A stretch of 19,985 nucleotides of DNA from Oscillospiraceae bacterium (GCA_015064665.1 SVRU01000050.1:1-19985), one strand, 5' to 3'. Positions 1-6,924 are shown, numbered from the stretch's first letter. Numbers and translations are program-made. Notes: a model not told the origin generated them from the letters alone.

Positions 1-2
1 CG

Positions 3-179
3 TTATTCTACTCCAATTCGCTTGGATAAATCCGTCATAGCGTACACAAATCGGGTGGTGGGTGTCAATGTTGTCAGCGTCGGGTCGCCCTCGCGGATTC
101 TCATTGTGCGGCGGATCTCCTTGGGTATAACAACTCGTCCGAGGTCATCTATCCTGCGGACAATTCCTGTGGCTTTCAT
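3..179 (-). CDS. spoVT: SpoVT-like AbrB-family regulator, truncated (probable pseudogene or breakpoint)
   Basis: The first 33 residues (MKATGIVRRIDDLGRVVIPK, then EIRRTMRIREGDP) are almost the consensus N-terminus of SpoVT, a DNA-binding swapped-hairpin AbrB-fold regulator of late forespore gene expression. After residue 33 the family normally continues with a sequence like LEIYTDREGEVILKKYSP and a C-terminal GAF-like domain. Here it becomes a threonine-rich run ending in a TAA stop at residue 59. Half of the AbrB fold and the whole effector domain are therefore missing, so the 58-residue product is unlikely to fold as a normal dimer. The start is ATG with AAGGAG about 11 nt upstream. DNA downstream of the break looks more GC-rich than the surroundings. 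It could be a pseudogene, a rearrangement junction or an assembly join, because the sequence ends 2 nt beyond the stop. Identity of the N-terminus is certain; functionality is doubtful. Confidence 0.7.
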   Translation of the reverse strand: MKATGIVRRIDDLGRVVIPKEIRRTMRIREGDPTLTTLTPTTRFVYAMTDLSKRIGVE

Positions 180-217
180 ATATATAAAATCTCCTTATTT
201 AACAAGATTTGTAATGT

Positions 218-247
218 TAGTATCTTTCGTTTAAAGAAATTTATACA
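218..247 (-). promoter_or_regulatory. Candidate sigma-G-type promoter of the spoVT-like gene
   Basis: On the minus strand, TGTATA (242-247) is followed after 17 nt by GATACTA (218-224). Known sigma-G promoters resemble gHATR, 17-19 nt, CATNHTA, so this matches at all but the first base of the -10. Transcription would start about 30 nt before the ATG. Sigma-G control of spoVT is established in Bacillus subtilis, which fits. As a sigma-A site it would be poor. Confidence 0.5.
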
Positions 248-292
248 GCTTTGATTAAGATTGGATATTCTTCATCCATGAATTGAATATAA

Positions 293-338
293 AAAAAGAG
301 GGAAACTCAAATTTTCAAAAATGAGTTTTCCTCTTTTT
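293..338 (-). terminator. Rho-independent terminator after the DUF3048 gene
   Basis: A 17-bp stem pairs 293-309 with 322-338 (one G-T wobble) around a 12-nt AT-rich loop, with A-tracts and T-tracts in both arms. On the minus strand it starts 3 nt after the DUF3048 stop codon and ends in a run of T. It is symmetric enough to work in both directions. Confidence 0.9.
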
Positions 339-341
339 ATA

Positions 342-1487
342 TTATGAAATTTTTATTTTAAGAGAATCGGAAGCCTTGAAATATCCGATATAGGAGTTAC
401 CGCGATTTATTGCAAGAATTTCACCGTTCAAGGTCTTGAATTCAAGCTCACCGACTTCATTCACACTCCACCTGATTTCCGTTGCATAACCGTTCGAAAC
501 GTAATATCCCGAACCGCCGCTTGTGTTATCAAGTACAAGCTCTGTTCCGTTATGAGTTTCATAAGTCGTTGCATTTGCAAAAAGAACGAAAACATTTGTA
601 TACGATATGTTTTTTCCGTTCAACATATCAACCTTTCTTGTGCCCGATTTAAAAAGAAGATATTTATTTGAATTAGAATAATATACGAGTTCTGTTTCGT
701 TATCTGCCGAATATGGAATTATAACAGACTCGGCGTTCAGCGTACCTAAAATATCGGAATCAGAAAATTTATACGGCGGATTTTTATACGAAGCAATCGA
801 TGTTATTCGTTCGTTATTACAGGCTTTATCTATCATATCCTTGCTGGTGTATATGTAAAGAGTATTTTCACAGTAATAGCAATCGGAAATATCCGATAAA
901 TCCAAATCGATTTTTGACGCATCCCATGCGCTGTATTTAATTATATCGTCATTACCGTATGAAACGACGATTCCGCCGATAAAGTTTGACGTAAACGAAA
1001 TATATGCTCTTGTAGGGCAAAGCGAACCGATTTTCCATAGAGCAGAATAATTTGTTGTATAGGAAAGAAGTCTTGACTTTCCGTTTTCAATAGGAAATTC
1101 GAATGCAATATCGGAGTTTGAAACTCCGTAGAGCGGCATCAATGGATCAACTGTAAATCCTATCGGGGATCTTGTTGCATCCTCAGCCGATATTTCAAGT
1201 CCCGTCATAGCGTTATAATACTTTGTGGGCTGAACGGTGGGTTCCTTGTCGGGTTCTTCGACAACTCCGTCTTGATTTTCTTTATCGATGCTGCTAATTT
1301 GGTCTTTGCTGTCTGTATCTTCATCGGTATTATCGGTATTATTTCCGACATCACCGCTATTATTAGAGTCAATGGAATTGTTTGATTGCAATCCTCCAAC
1401 CGCAAAACCCACGGTACAAACGAGAATAACGGCAATCAGAACAAAAGAGAACAGTCTGCTAAGACCGTTCATTTTAAACGACTTCAT
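342..1487 (-). CDS. DUF3048 (YerB-like) membrane-anchored protein
   Basis: This 381-residue protein starts at the ATG at 1487, preceded by AAGGAGG with 8 nt spacing. An in-frame start 16 codons upstream lacks a comparable site. Residues about 12-33 form one hydrophobic segment (signal peptide or anchor). I see no proper lipobox. Residues about 34-88 are an acidic, Asn/Asp/Ser-rich linker. From residue 91 the YNAMTGL motif begins the DUF3048 domain: RSPIGFTVDP, YGVSNSDIAFEFPIENGKSRL, then KIGSLCPTRAY, matching the family's usual MTGL, SDADIVYE, EGGITR and KIGPVRSAR blocks. About residues 265-375 match the second DUF3048 domain (GSGYYVSNGYATEIRW and later ILAINRGNSYIGYF). B. subtilis YerB is the familiar member; its biochemical role is unknown. 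The protein probably sits outside the membrane. It is probably co-transcribed with the 95-residue gene upstream. Confidence 0.85.
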   Translation of the reverse strand: MKSFKMNGLSRLFSFVLIAVILVCTVGFAVGGLQSNNSIDSNNSGDVGNNTDNTDEDTDSKDQISSIDKENQDGVVEEPDKEPTVQPTKYYNAMTGLEISAEDATRSPIGFTVDPLMPLYGVSNSDIAFEFPIENGKSRLLSYTTNYSALWKIGSLCPTRAYISFTSNFIGGIVVSYGNDDIIKYSAWDASKIDLDLSDISDCYYCENTLYIYTSKDMIDKACNNERITSIASYKNPPYKFSDSDILGTLNAESVIIPYSADNETELVYYSNSNKYLLFKSGTRKVDMLNGKNISYTNVFVLFANATTYETHNGTELVLDNTSGGSGYYVSNGYATEIRWSVNEVGELEFKTLNGEILAINRGNSYIGYFKASDSLKIKIS

Positions 1488-1502
1488 TTTTGTTACCTCC
1501 TT

Positions 1503-1525
1503 GCGTATTTCACAAAAGAATACGC
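1503..1525 (-). other. Intercistronic hairpin abutting the DUF3048 ribosome binding site
   Basis: GCGTATT (1503-1509) pairs perfectly with AATACGC (1519-1525) around a 9-nt loop. In the minus-strand transcript the hairpin ends right where the AAGGAGG of the DUF3048 gene begins. It could be a processing or stabilising element, or could tune translation. No T-tract follows, so it is not a terminator. Confidence 0.45.
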
Positions 1526-1543
1526 ACGCTGACAATTAATGCC

Positions 1544-1831
1544 TTACTTATTATATCTTTCAAGCCAAGCGTCTGCAGTTTCAAGTGCATCAGCAAAGCT
1601 TTTTGAAATGGTCTGCTTTTCAGGACGCATAGAATTCTTTGCCATAAGCTGAACCATTATAGTTGCAGGAACTTCAGTTCCTTTAGAAGAAGGTTTTTCA
1701 ACCATTATCATCATAAAAACATGATAATTATCTGACAGATCGCCGTAGTATATATCATTGTCTTTACGAACGAGCGGTCTTCCTTTGTATTCAAGGAATT
1801 CACTCAAATCAACGCCGTTTGCGTTTAACAT
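1544..1831 (-). CDS. Small uncharacterised clostridial protein (95 aa)
   Basis: I do not recognise a named family. The 95-residue product contains YKGRPLVRKDNDIYYGDLSD near its N-terminus, a hydrophobic strand (HVFMMIMVE), a second strand (PATIMVQLMAK), and a C-terminal amphipathic region ending ALETADAWLERYNK. From memory, short proteins with the pattern 'GKPLVRxGNTIYYGD ... ALDIGxxWLxRAL' are common and unannotated in Clostridia, and this looks like one of them. It has no signal peptide or membrane segment and is probably cytosolic. The start is the ATG at 1831, with AAAGGAG 8 nt upstream; a TTG six codons earlier overlaps that site and is rejected. The gene is 56 nt upstream of the DUF3048 gene on the same strand and has its own promoter. 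Function unknown. Confidence 0.75.
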   Translation of the reverse strand: MLNANGVDLSEFLEYKGRPLVRKDNDIYYGDLSDNYHVFMMIMVEKPSSKGTEVPATIMVQLMAKNSMRPEKQTISKSFADALETADAWLERYNK

Positions 1832-1890
1832 TATAGATTCTCCTTTCAATTATTTGAAAATGACGGCTTGCTTGTCCAGTTTCGTATATA

Positions 1891-1919
1891 ATGATAGCAA
1901 AGTCAAAATACAATGTAAA
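1891..1919 (-). promoter_or_regulatory. Sigma-A-like promoter of the 95-aa gene and DUF3048 gene
   Basis: On the minus strand TTTACA (914-919 of the second kilobase, i.e. 1914-1919) is separated by 17 nt from TATCAT (1891-1896). It would start transcription about 50 nt before the ATG at 1831. The rest of the 1832-1956 gap shows only a weak 5-bp stem just after the tmcAL stop, not a convincing terminator. Confidence 0.5.
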
Positions 1920-1956
1920 TAGTTTCGACAAAAGACGATAACGTTAAGATATCGAC

Positions 1957-3165
1957 TTATTTCACTACATACGGGGTGGTTTTTAAAGCCTGATTTCCGA
2001 ATGGCGGCTCGGGTTTGGTAAGCTGAAAAACAGAATCCGCCTTATCAGAGAGTTGTTTCTGACTAAGTGCTGCTCCTGAAAGCTTGTCGGTTGACGACGG
2101 CTTTGTAAGAACAGGGAAATCACTCACTTTCTTTATTTCTTTTAAGATTGTCTTACCAACCGTATCCATAGCAAGAACCTGAGTATAGCTGGGAAGTTCC
2201 TTAACTGAGGAGGAGGTAACGCCAAAGAAGGAATTCCATACTGCACGTCTGATTCGTGCGCTCGTATACTTTTTAGTATCGGTAAGAGATATTAAATCCT
2301 TAATAGTGTTTGCATTGAAGCTTGCGCTTCTTATGCGGTTATATAAACCTGCACCTGCATCCTGAATATCAGGTGCAGATGGCGAAGAATTTAATCTGAA
2401 ATTTGAGATAACGGCAGCAGAAAGCTTTTCGCTGTCGCAGGGGGTTTGTTTACTATTATATTCTGATAAAAATGTGTTTTTAGTGTTTTTAGGAATAAAA
2501 TCAAGAGCAGAAACAAAATCCGTATAAATACGCTCGCGTATTGCCGTTGCGCTTTGAAACTCATCGTCAGTGATATTCGTTTCCAAAAAAGAAGCTCCGA
2601 TTCGCTTTACGGTATGAGGTTTAATTTTAGATTTTTCATTTATGAGAGCCTTGATATATTCAAGCGCAAGAATATTATTGGGAGTAAAGGTAAAATCAGG
2701 CCCGAAAAGAGATGAGAAAACCTGCTCGCACATCTTTGGATGTCCGATTTCCTTCGAATTTAACGAAGAGACCGATTCGTTAAGTTTTGCCTTAAACAGT
2801 TCGGTGGACATATTTTTCGATGCCTGAACAATAATATTTGTATCACCGCTTTCGCTGCCAAAGGAAAGATAGTCAACAACGCCTATTTCATTTGCAATTC
2901 TAACGCCGCTTTTAGCAAAAAATTCAGCACTGGACATAGAATACGGAAAGGGAAGCTCAAGAACGAGATTCACTCCGCACAAAACGGCGCATTCCGCGCG
3001 TTTAAATTTGTCCATTATTGCAACGTCGCCGCGCTGAATATAATTTCCGCTCATTATAGCAATAATTCGGGTATTTTGTCCGAACTCTTCGCGTATTTTT
3101 TTGATTTGATACTCGTGGCCCGTATGAAACGGATTGTATTCTGCAATAATTGCTACTGTTTTCAT
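1957..3165 (-). CDS. tmcAL: tRNA(Met) cytidine acetate ligase TmcAL
   Basis: TmcAL (formerly YlbM/DUF795) activates acetate with ATP and acetylates the wobble cytidine (C34) of elongator tRNA-Met to ac4C, which protects decoding accuracy. The 402-residue length matches the family. The N-terminus AIIAEYNPFHTGHEYQI carries the nucleotidyltransferase HxGH motif (H14-H17), followed by the hallmark block SGNYIQRGDVAIMDKFKRA and LVLELPFPYSMSSAEFFAKSGV. The GSESGD motif near residue 103 and the C-terminal half with FLETNITDDEFQSATAIRERI also fit. The ATG at 3165 has GGGGGAC upstream. The gene is divergent from acetate kinase, so two acetate-using enzymes share a 103-nt intergenic region. In relatives tmcAL often lies next to pta/ackA, so the pairing is a familiar synteny. 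No strong minus-strand promoter is visible. Confidence 0.93.
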   Translation of the reverse strand: MKTVAIIAEYNPFHTGHEYQIKKIREEFGQNTRIIAIMSGNYIQRGDVAIMDKFKRAECAVLCGVNLVLELPFPYSMSSAEFFAKSGVRIANEIGVVDYLSFGSESGDTNIIVQASKNMSTELFKAKLNESVSSLNSKEIGHPKMCEQVFSSLFGPDFTFTPNNILALEYIKALINEKSKIKPHTVKRIGASFLETNITDDEFQSATAIRERIYTDFVSALDFIPKNTKNTFLSEYNSKQTPCDSEKLSAAVISNFRLNSSPSAPDIQDAGAGLYNRIRSASFNANTIKDLISLTDTKKYTSARIRRAVWNSFFGVTSSSVKELPSYTQVLAMDTVGKTILKEIKKVSDFPVLTKPSSTDKLSGAALSQKQLSDKADSVFQLTKPEPPFGNQALKTTPYVVK

Positions 3166-3207
3166 ACGAAGTCCCCCAATATTTTTTTAATAAAATTAAA
3201 TTAACTG

Positions 3208-3236
3208 TTGATAAATTGCTAAATATGTTGTATAAT
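3208..3236 (+). promoter_or_regulatory. Sigma-A promoter of ackA
   Basis: TTGATA (3208-3213), a 17-nt spacer and a perfect TATAAT (3231-3236) precede ackA. Transcription would begin near 3243, giving a leader of about 26 nt with AAGGAG at 3255-3260, 8 nt before the ATG. This near-consensus arrangement predicts strong constitutive expression. Confidence 0.85.
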
Positions 3237-3268
3237 AGTAACGTAAATTTTAAAAAGGAGATATTTAA

Positions 3269-4474
3269 ATGAAAGTTTTAGTTGTAAACGCAGGTTCCAG
3301 CTCTCTTAAATATCAGCTTTTCAACACCGATAACGGCGTTGTTATGGCAAAGGGTAACTGCGAGAGAATCGGAATCGAAGGCTCAAGACTTATGCATAAG
3401 CCTCTTGGCAAGGATGACTACATAAAGGACCTTCCTCTTGCAGATCACTCCGCGGCAATCAAACTCGTTGTTGAAACGCTTCTTGATGAAAACGTAGGCT
3501 GCATCAAGTCCCCGAGCGAAATCGAGGCTATCGGCCACAGAGTCGTTCACGGAGGCCCTTACTTCACGGAGTCAATGCTTGTAACCGACGAGGTTATGGC
3601 TACTCTTGAAAAATGCATTTCCTATGCGCCTCTTCATACCTCGGCACACATTATGGGTATAAAGGGTTGTACCGCTGTAATGCCCACAACTCCTCAGGTT
3701 CTCGTATTTGATACCGCCTTCCATCAAACAATGTCAAAGGAAGTTTATATGTACGGTGTTTCCTACGATATGTACGAGGATTACGGTATCCGCAGATACG
3801 GTGCTCACGGAACAAGCCACAGATACGTAAGCGGCGAGATGATAAAGCTTATGGGCGGCAAGGCAGAGGGCACAAAAATCGTTACCTGCCATATCGGAAA
3901 CGGTTCTTCAATCACCGCTGTTAAAGACGGCAAGTGTGTTGATACCTCAATGGGCTTTACTCCCCTCGACGGTATTATGATGGGCACAAGATGCGGCTCG
4001 ATAGACCCCGCAATCGTTCCTTTCATTATGGAAAAGAAGGGATATACCCCCAAGGAAATGGAAGCTTATATGAACAAGAAGTGCGGCTTCGAGGGTATAA
4101 GCGGCGTCAGCTCCGACTCTCGTGACGTTGAGAAGGCGATGAAAGAGGGCAACGAAAGAGCAAAGCTCACGTACGATATGCTTTGCTACCAGATAAAGAG
4201 ATTTATCGGTGCATACTCCGCGTCGATGGGCGGACTTAACGGCATCGTATTTACCGCAGGCATCGGCGAGCACGCTCCTTACATTCGTGAGCTTGCGCTT
4301 TCCGGTCTTGAATACCTCGGAGTTAAGCTTGACAAGGAGAGAAACAATTTCGGTCACTCAAGCGAGCCCGTTAAAATCTCCAGTGACGATTCCAAGGTTG
4401 CAGTATATATGATTCCTACTAACGAAGAGCTCGTTATCGCAAAGGATACCGAGGCAATCGTTAAGGCTCTTTAA
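3269..4474 (+). CDS. ackA: Acetate kinase
   Basis: AckA catalyses the reversible transfer of phosphate between acetyl phosphate and ADP, the ATP-yielding last step of acetate fermentation in the cytosol. The 401-residue length is standard. Catalytic residues known from the Methanosarcina enzyme are all in place: N7 (VNAGSSSLKYQLF), R91 (GHRVVHGG), D148 (FDTAFHQTM), H180 (YGAHGTSHRYVS), R241 (GIMMGTRCGSIDPA) and the glutamate of PTNEELVIA (E386). The phosphate-binding HIGNGSSITAV and FTAGIGEHAP blocks are intact. It stands alone with its own promoter and terminator. The usual partner pta is not in this window, so acetyl phosphate must come from an enzyme encoded elsewhere. Codon use is biased to C-ending codons compared with neighbours, as expected of a highly expressed gene. 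Confidence 0.98.
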   Translation: MKVLVVNAGSSSLKYQLFNTDNGVVMAKGNCERIGIEGSRLMHKPLGKDDYIKDLPLADHSAAIKLVVETLLDENVGCIKSPSEIEAIGHRVVHGGPYFTESMLVTDEVMATLEKCISYAPLHTSAHIMGIKGCTAVMPTTPQVLVFDTAFHQTMSKEVYMYGVSYDMYEDYGIRRYGAHGTSHRYVSGEMIKLMGGKAEGTKIVTCHIGNGSSITAVKDGKCVDTSMGFTPLDGIMMGTRCGSIDPAIVPFIMEKKGYTPKEMEAYMNKKCGFEGISGVSSDSRDVEKAMKEGNERAKLTYDMLCYQIKRFIGAYSASMGGLNGIVFTAGIGEHAPYIRELALSGLEYLGVKLDKERNNFGHSSEPVKISSDDSKVAVYMIPTNEELVIAKDTEAIVKAL

Positions 4475-4483
4475 TAATTATTA

Positions 4484-4519
4484 CGGGGTGTTGCTTGTGG
4501 CAACACCCCGATTTTTTAT
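4484..4519 (+). terminator. Rho-independent terminator of ackA
   Basis: A perfect 11-bp GC-rich stem (CGGGGTGTTGC at 4484-4494 with GCAACACCCCG at 4500-4510) and a 5-nt loop are followed by ATTTTTTATT, 9 nt after the ackA stop. On the minus strand the tract after the stem is mixed A/T, so reverse termination would be weaker. Confidence 0.95.
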
Positions 4520-4529
4520 TGCCTTATTC

Positions 4530-4558
4530 ATTGTATCACAAAAGAATCGTGATGTCAA
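4530..4558 (-). promoter_or_regulatory. Promoter-like sequence directed antisense to the ackA 3' end
   Basis: On the minus strand a perfect TTGACA (4553-4558), a 17-nt spacer and TACAAT (4530-4535) lie between the convergent ackA and GH20 genes. No minus-strand gene follows; the next feature in that direction is the ackA terminator read backwards, then the antisense of ackA. The spacer also holds a short dyad (ATCAC / GTGAT). It may be a small-RNA promoter or a chance match. Confidence 0.4.
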
Positions 4559-4576
4559 TAAAAGGCGCGAAATAAC

Positions 4577-6772
4577 TTATCTGAGATTAAAGAAGGTTTT
4601 GCTTCCTATCTCACGCAAATCGCAAACGTCAAGCTTAAAATCCTTTACAGCGGTTTTATTTGCATAGGCTTCAATGTCCGCAAATACCTGCATAAATATC
4701 GACTGATTACGAAGATGGCTTGCGTGAAGATATTCTTCCTTGAAGTCCTCCATTTCGGCAATGAGAGAAAGTCTGTTTAACTTTCTTGCTTTTGCAATTT
4801 CAGAAACTTTTTCGGGAGCATTTCCGATACTTTCATCGCCGAGAATATCGTGAATTTCGAGAAGTGCAATATAATCGTCAACAATATCACGGTAATTACG
4901 CATTTCTGCCGAATAACGTCTTGCAAGTTGATAATTTGCGGTAACGTCTTGGCGAAGCTTTTCAAACAATTCATATACTTCGTTTGCAAGCGATGAAATC
5001 TCTTTTAATTTAGGTTCAAGAATTGCTCTATGCTCCAGAATCTTTTGCATAGGCTCGCCGGGAAAATTACGGGGATAATCATAGCCCACACGAACGTAAG
5101 AGTAAGCATAATAAGCCAATAAATCCTTAACAAGCGTACCAAAGGCAACGCTTGAATCCTCGGGTGTAGGAAGGGCGTTTCCTTGTTCAGTAACCTTTGC
5201 CAAAAGCTCGAATGCACGCTTTGCGGATTCATACTGATTTGGGAAATTACGAAGAGCATATCTGTCACGGTATTCCTCAACCGTTCCGCTTGCTGCATAG
5301 TTCCATGAATAATCAGCCATTGCAAGATGATTCACGTCGCACGTAAGATCCCATGCCGCATAAGACTGTAAGCCCTCACAGTTTTCCTCATTTGCCATGG
5401 TGGCATGATGGTATATATTCCACACAGAATCTCTCATCACGTTCCAATGGTAATAGGAATTCCAAGGCTTAACGGTGGAACGGATTTTGAGATGGGGATG
5501 TGTTGTTTTTGTAGAGAGTTTTTCTTTTATATCCGAATAAGCCCACCAGTCAACAACAGCAACGTCGAGTAAATCTGCTTTTTCAAGTGCAGACTTAAAC
5601 ACCTCCGGCTCTTTGAATATCTTTGAAAGAAGATCGTTGTACATATAAACGTTTTTCATTCCTCGTGATTTGAGGTAAGAGATAAGCTTTATTGCGTGAC
5701 TTATCATTTTTTCCTGATTGGTAAGCTTAGAGCATCCCTCACACTCACACCAAGGAGAATAAATCTTAAATACATCAGACGGATTAATTGCAATCTCCTG
5801 TCGAACCTCATCAAGCCCTATATGGAATGATTTTATTCCATTGGGAGCAAGGTATTTATTGATTATCGTATCGTAGATATCGAATAACAGCTCATATGTT
5901 TTTGGAGAAGAAACGCAAAAACCAACCTTACTCGGCTCACCGCCGACGATAGGTGCTGTTTCGGGGTACATTGTAGGAATAAGTGTGTTATGTCCAAGAC
6001 TGTTCCAAAGAGGAAGAACCTCAACACCCTTTGATTTTCCGTATGCGACAAGCTCGCCAAAAAAATCCTCCTTAGCCATAGGAACTTCAACGACCTCATC
6101 AACCCAGCCGCCCTTTTTCGGAGAATAATATTTTTTTACAACGTTCTTCTTCAAAAGAGGATATTTAGGTATGGATATGTATACATACTCGCTTACCTCT
6201 CCATCATACTGAACCGTCCAACAGCCGTAAAGCGAAATAACGAGCTGATTAAGCTTCATTGACGCCATATTATCAACGACAGCTTTCCAATCATCGAGCT
6301 TCATAAGGTTGCTTCCGAAACGTGTTTCAAGGAAATGACCTCGGGTTTTTAGGTCAGGGAAGTCGATAAGGGTCATTTCGGGAATGTAAAACGCGTTGTT
6401 TTCTTCGTTTACACTCTGCAAAAATGTATTAACAGCGTAATAAAGTCCTGCTTCACCGTAACCTATAAGACTGATTTTTTTTGAGGTTGCTACTATTTTG
6501 TATCCTTGCTCGGAATTTTTTGTAATTTCAACAGGAATATCCTCGGATAATTCAAGCTTAATTTCAATTTTTCCGTTTGAAGTCTTGGATTTAACGTTCA
6601 TCAAAGAATCAAGTCCGAGGTAAAGTTCCGCCACGGCATTGTTTGAAAGCTCACCCAAAAGATTATCAAAAACAATTGAGAAATCCGCATCTCCGGATTT
6701 GCCTATAAAAATCTTGTCTCCGCTCGAAAAAACATTTTTTACAATGGGTTTGATGGTTGAAAATTGATTCAT
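4577..6772 (-). CDS. GH20 family beta-N-acetylhexosaminidase, cytoplasmic
   Basis: The 731-residue protein has the layout of family 20 glycoside hydrolases, which remove terminal GlcNAc/GalNAc by substrate-assisted catalysis. Residues about 20-135 resemble the GH20b accessory domain (ending YGEAGLYYAVNTFLQ). The TIM barrel runs from about 140 (DFPDLKTRGHFLETRFG) to about 480. HIGLDEV at 317-323 supplies the conserved His and the catalytic Asp-Glu pair (D321, E322). WNSLGHN (256-262) and a Cys cluster (C342, C344, C347) follow family patterns seen in related clostridial enzymes. Residues about 500-731 are a helical C-terminal region. There is no signal peptide, so the enzyme should act on imported oligosaccharides or internal glycoconjugates; no sugar transporter lies nearby. 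The ATG has AGGAG 7 nt upstream. The gene is monocistronic with its own promoter. Exact substrate cannot be read from sequence. Confidence 0.85.
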   Translation of the reverse strand: MNQFSTIKPIVKNVFSSGDKIFIGKSGDADFSIVFDNLLGELSNNAVAELYLGLDSLMNVKSKTSNGKIEIKLELSEDIPVEITKNSEQGYKIVATSKKISLIGYGEAGLYYAVNTFLQSVNEENNAFYIPEMTLIDFPDLKTRGHFLETRFGSNLMKLDDWKAVVDNMASMKLNQLVISLYGCWTVQYDGEVSEYVYISIPKYPLLKKNVVKKYYSPKKGGWVDEVVEVPMAKEDFFGELVAYGKSKGVEVLPLWNSLGHNTLIPTMYPETAPIVGGEPSKVGFCVSSPKTYELLFDIYDTIINKYLAPNGIKSFHIGLDEVRQEIAINPSDVFKIYSPWCECEGCSKLTNQEKMISHAIKLISYLKSRGMKNVYMYNDLLSKIFKEPEVFKSALEKADLLDVAVVDWWAYSDIKEKLSTKTTHPHLKIRSTVKPWNSYYHWNVMRDSVWNIYHHATMANEENCEGLQSYAAWDLTCDVNHLAMADYSWNYAASGTVEEYRDRYALRNFPNQYESAKRAFELLAKVTEQGNALPTPEDSSVAFGTLVKDLLAYYAYSYVRVGYDYPRNFPGEPMQKILEHRAILEPKLKEISSLANEVYELFEKLRQDVTANYQLARRYSAEMRNYRDIVDDYIALLEIHDILGDESIGNAPEKVSEIAKARKLNRLSLIAEMEDFKEEYLHASHLRNQSIFMQVFADIEAYANKTAVKDFKLDVCDLREIGSKTFFNLR

Positions 6773-6816
6773 TTTTTGCTCCTATCCTTTTAATTATATT
6801 ATCAACTTACAACTAA

Positions 6817-6845
6817 ATGATAATCTATTTATTTAATATTGTCAA
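6817..6845 (-). promoter_or_regulatory. Sigma-A promoter of the GH20 gene
   Basis: On the minus strand, a perfect TTGACA (6840-6845), a 17-nt spacer and TATCAT (6817-6822) lie about 45 nt upstream of the GH20 start codon. Confidence 0.8.
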
Positions 6846-6857
6846 TACCATTTCTTA

Positions 6858-6895
6858 AGATGGATTATGCATATATTAAGTTTTTTAATCCGTCT
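6858..6895. repeat. 10-bp inverted repeat upstream of the GH20 promoter
   Basis: AGATGGATTA (6858-6867) pairs with TAATCCGTCT (6886-6895) with one wobble, around an 18-nt AT-rich loop. It sits 13 bp upstream of the GH20 -35 box and downstream of the ispH-rpsA terminator. It may be an operator or a second termination hairpin; no proof of either. Confidence 0.35.
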
Positions 6896-6924
6896 ATTAA
6901 TTTCTTTTTTCAGCGGTTTTATAA

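Noticed and set aside
22..234. Plus-strand 70-codon frame over the spoVT remnant
   Set aside because: It is the complement of the well-recognised SpoVT N-terminus and its promoter; no ribosome binding site.
1325..1375. Short tandem repetition (TCGGTATTA units) as a possible repeat element
   Set aside because: It encodes the low-complexity Asn/Asp/Thr linker of the DUF3048 protein and needs no other explanation.
1923..1956. Terminator after tmcAL
   Set aside because: Only a 5-bp stem with a poor T-tract is present, too weak to call.
3947..4357. A 136-codon minus-strand frame inside ackA
   Set aside because: Antisense to the conserved catalytic part of ackA, with no family resemblance and no start signal. 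The promoter-like sequence at 4530-4558 points this way but does not make it a gene.
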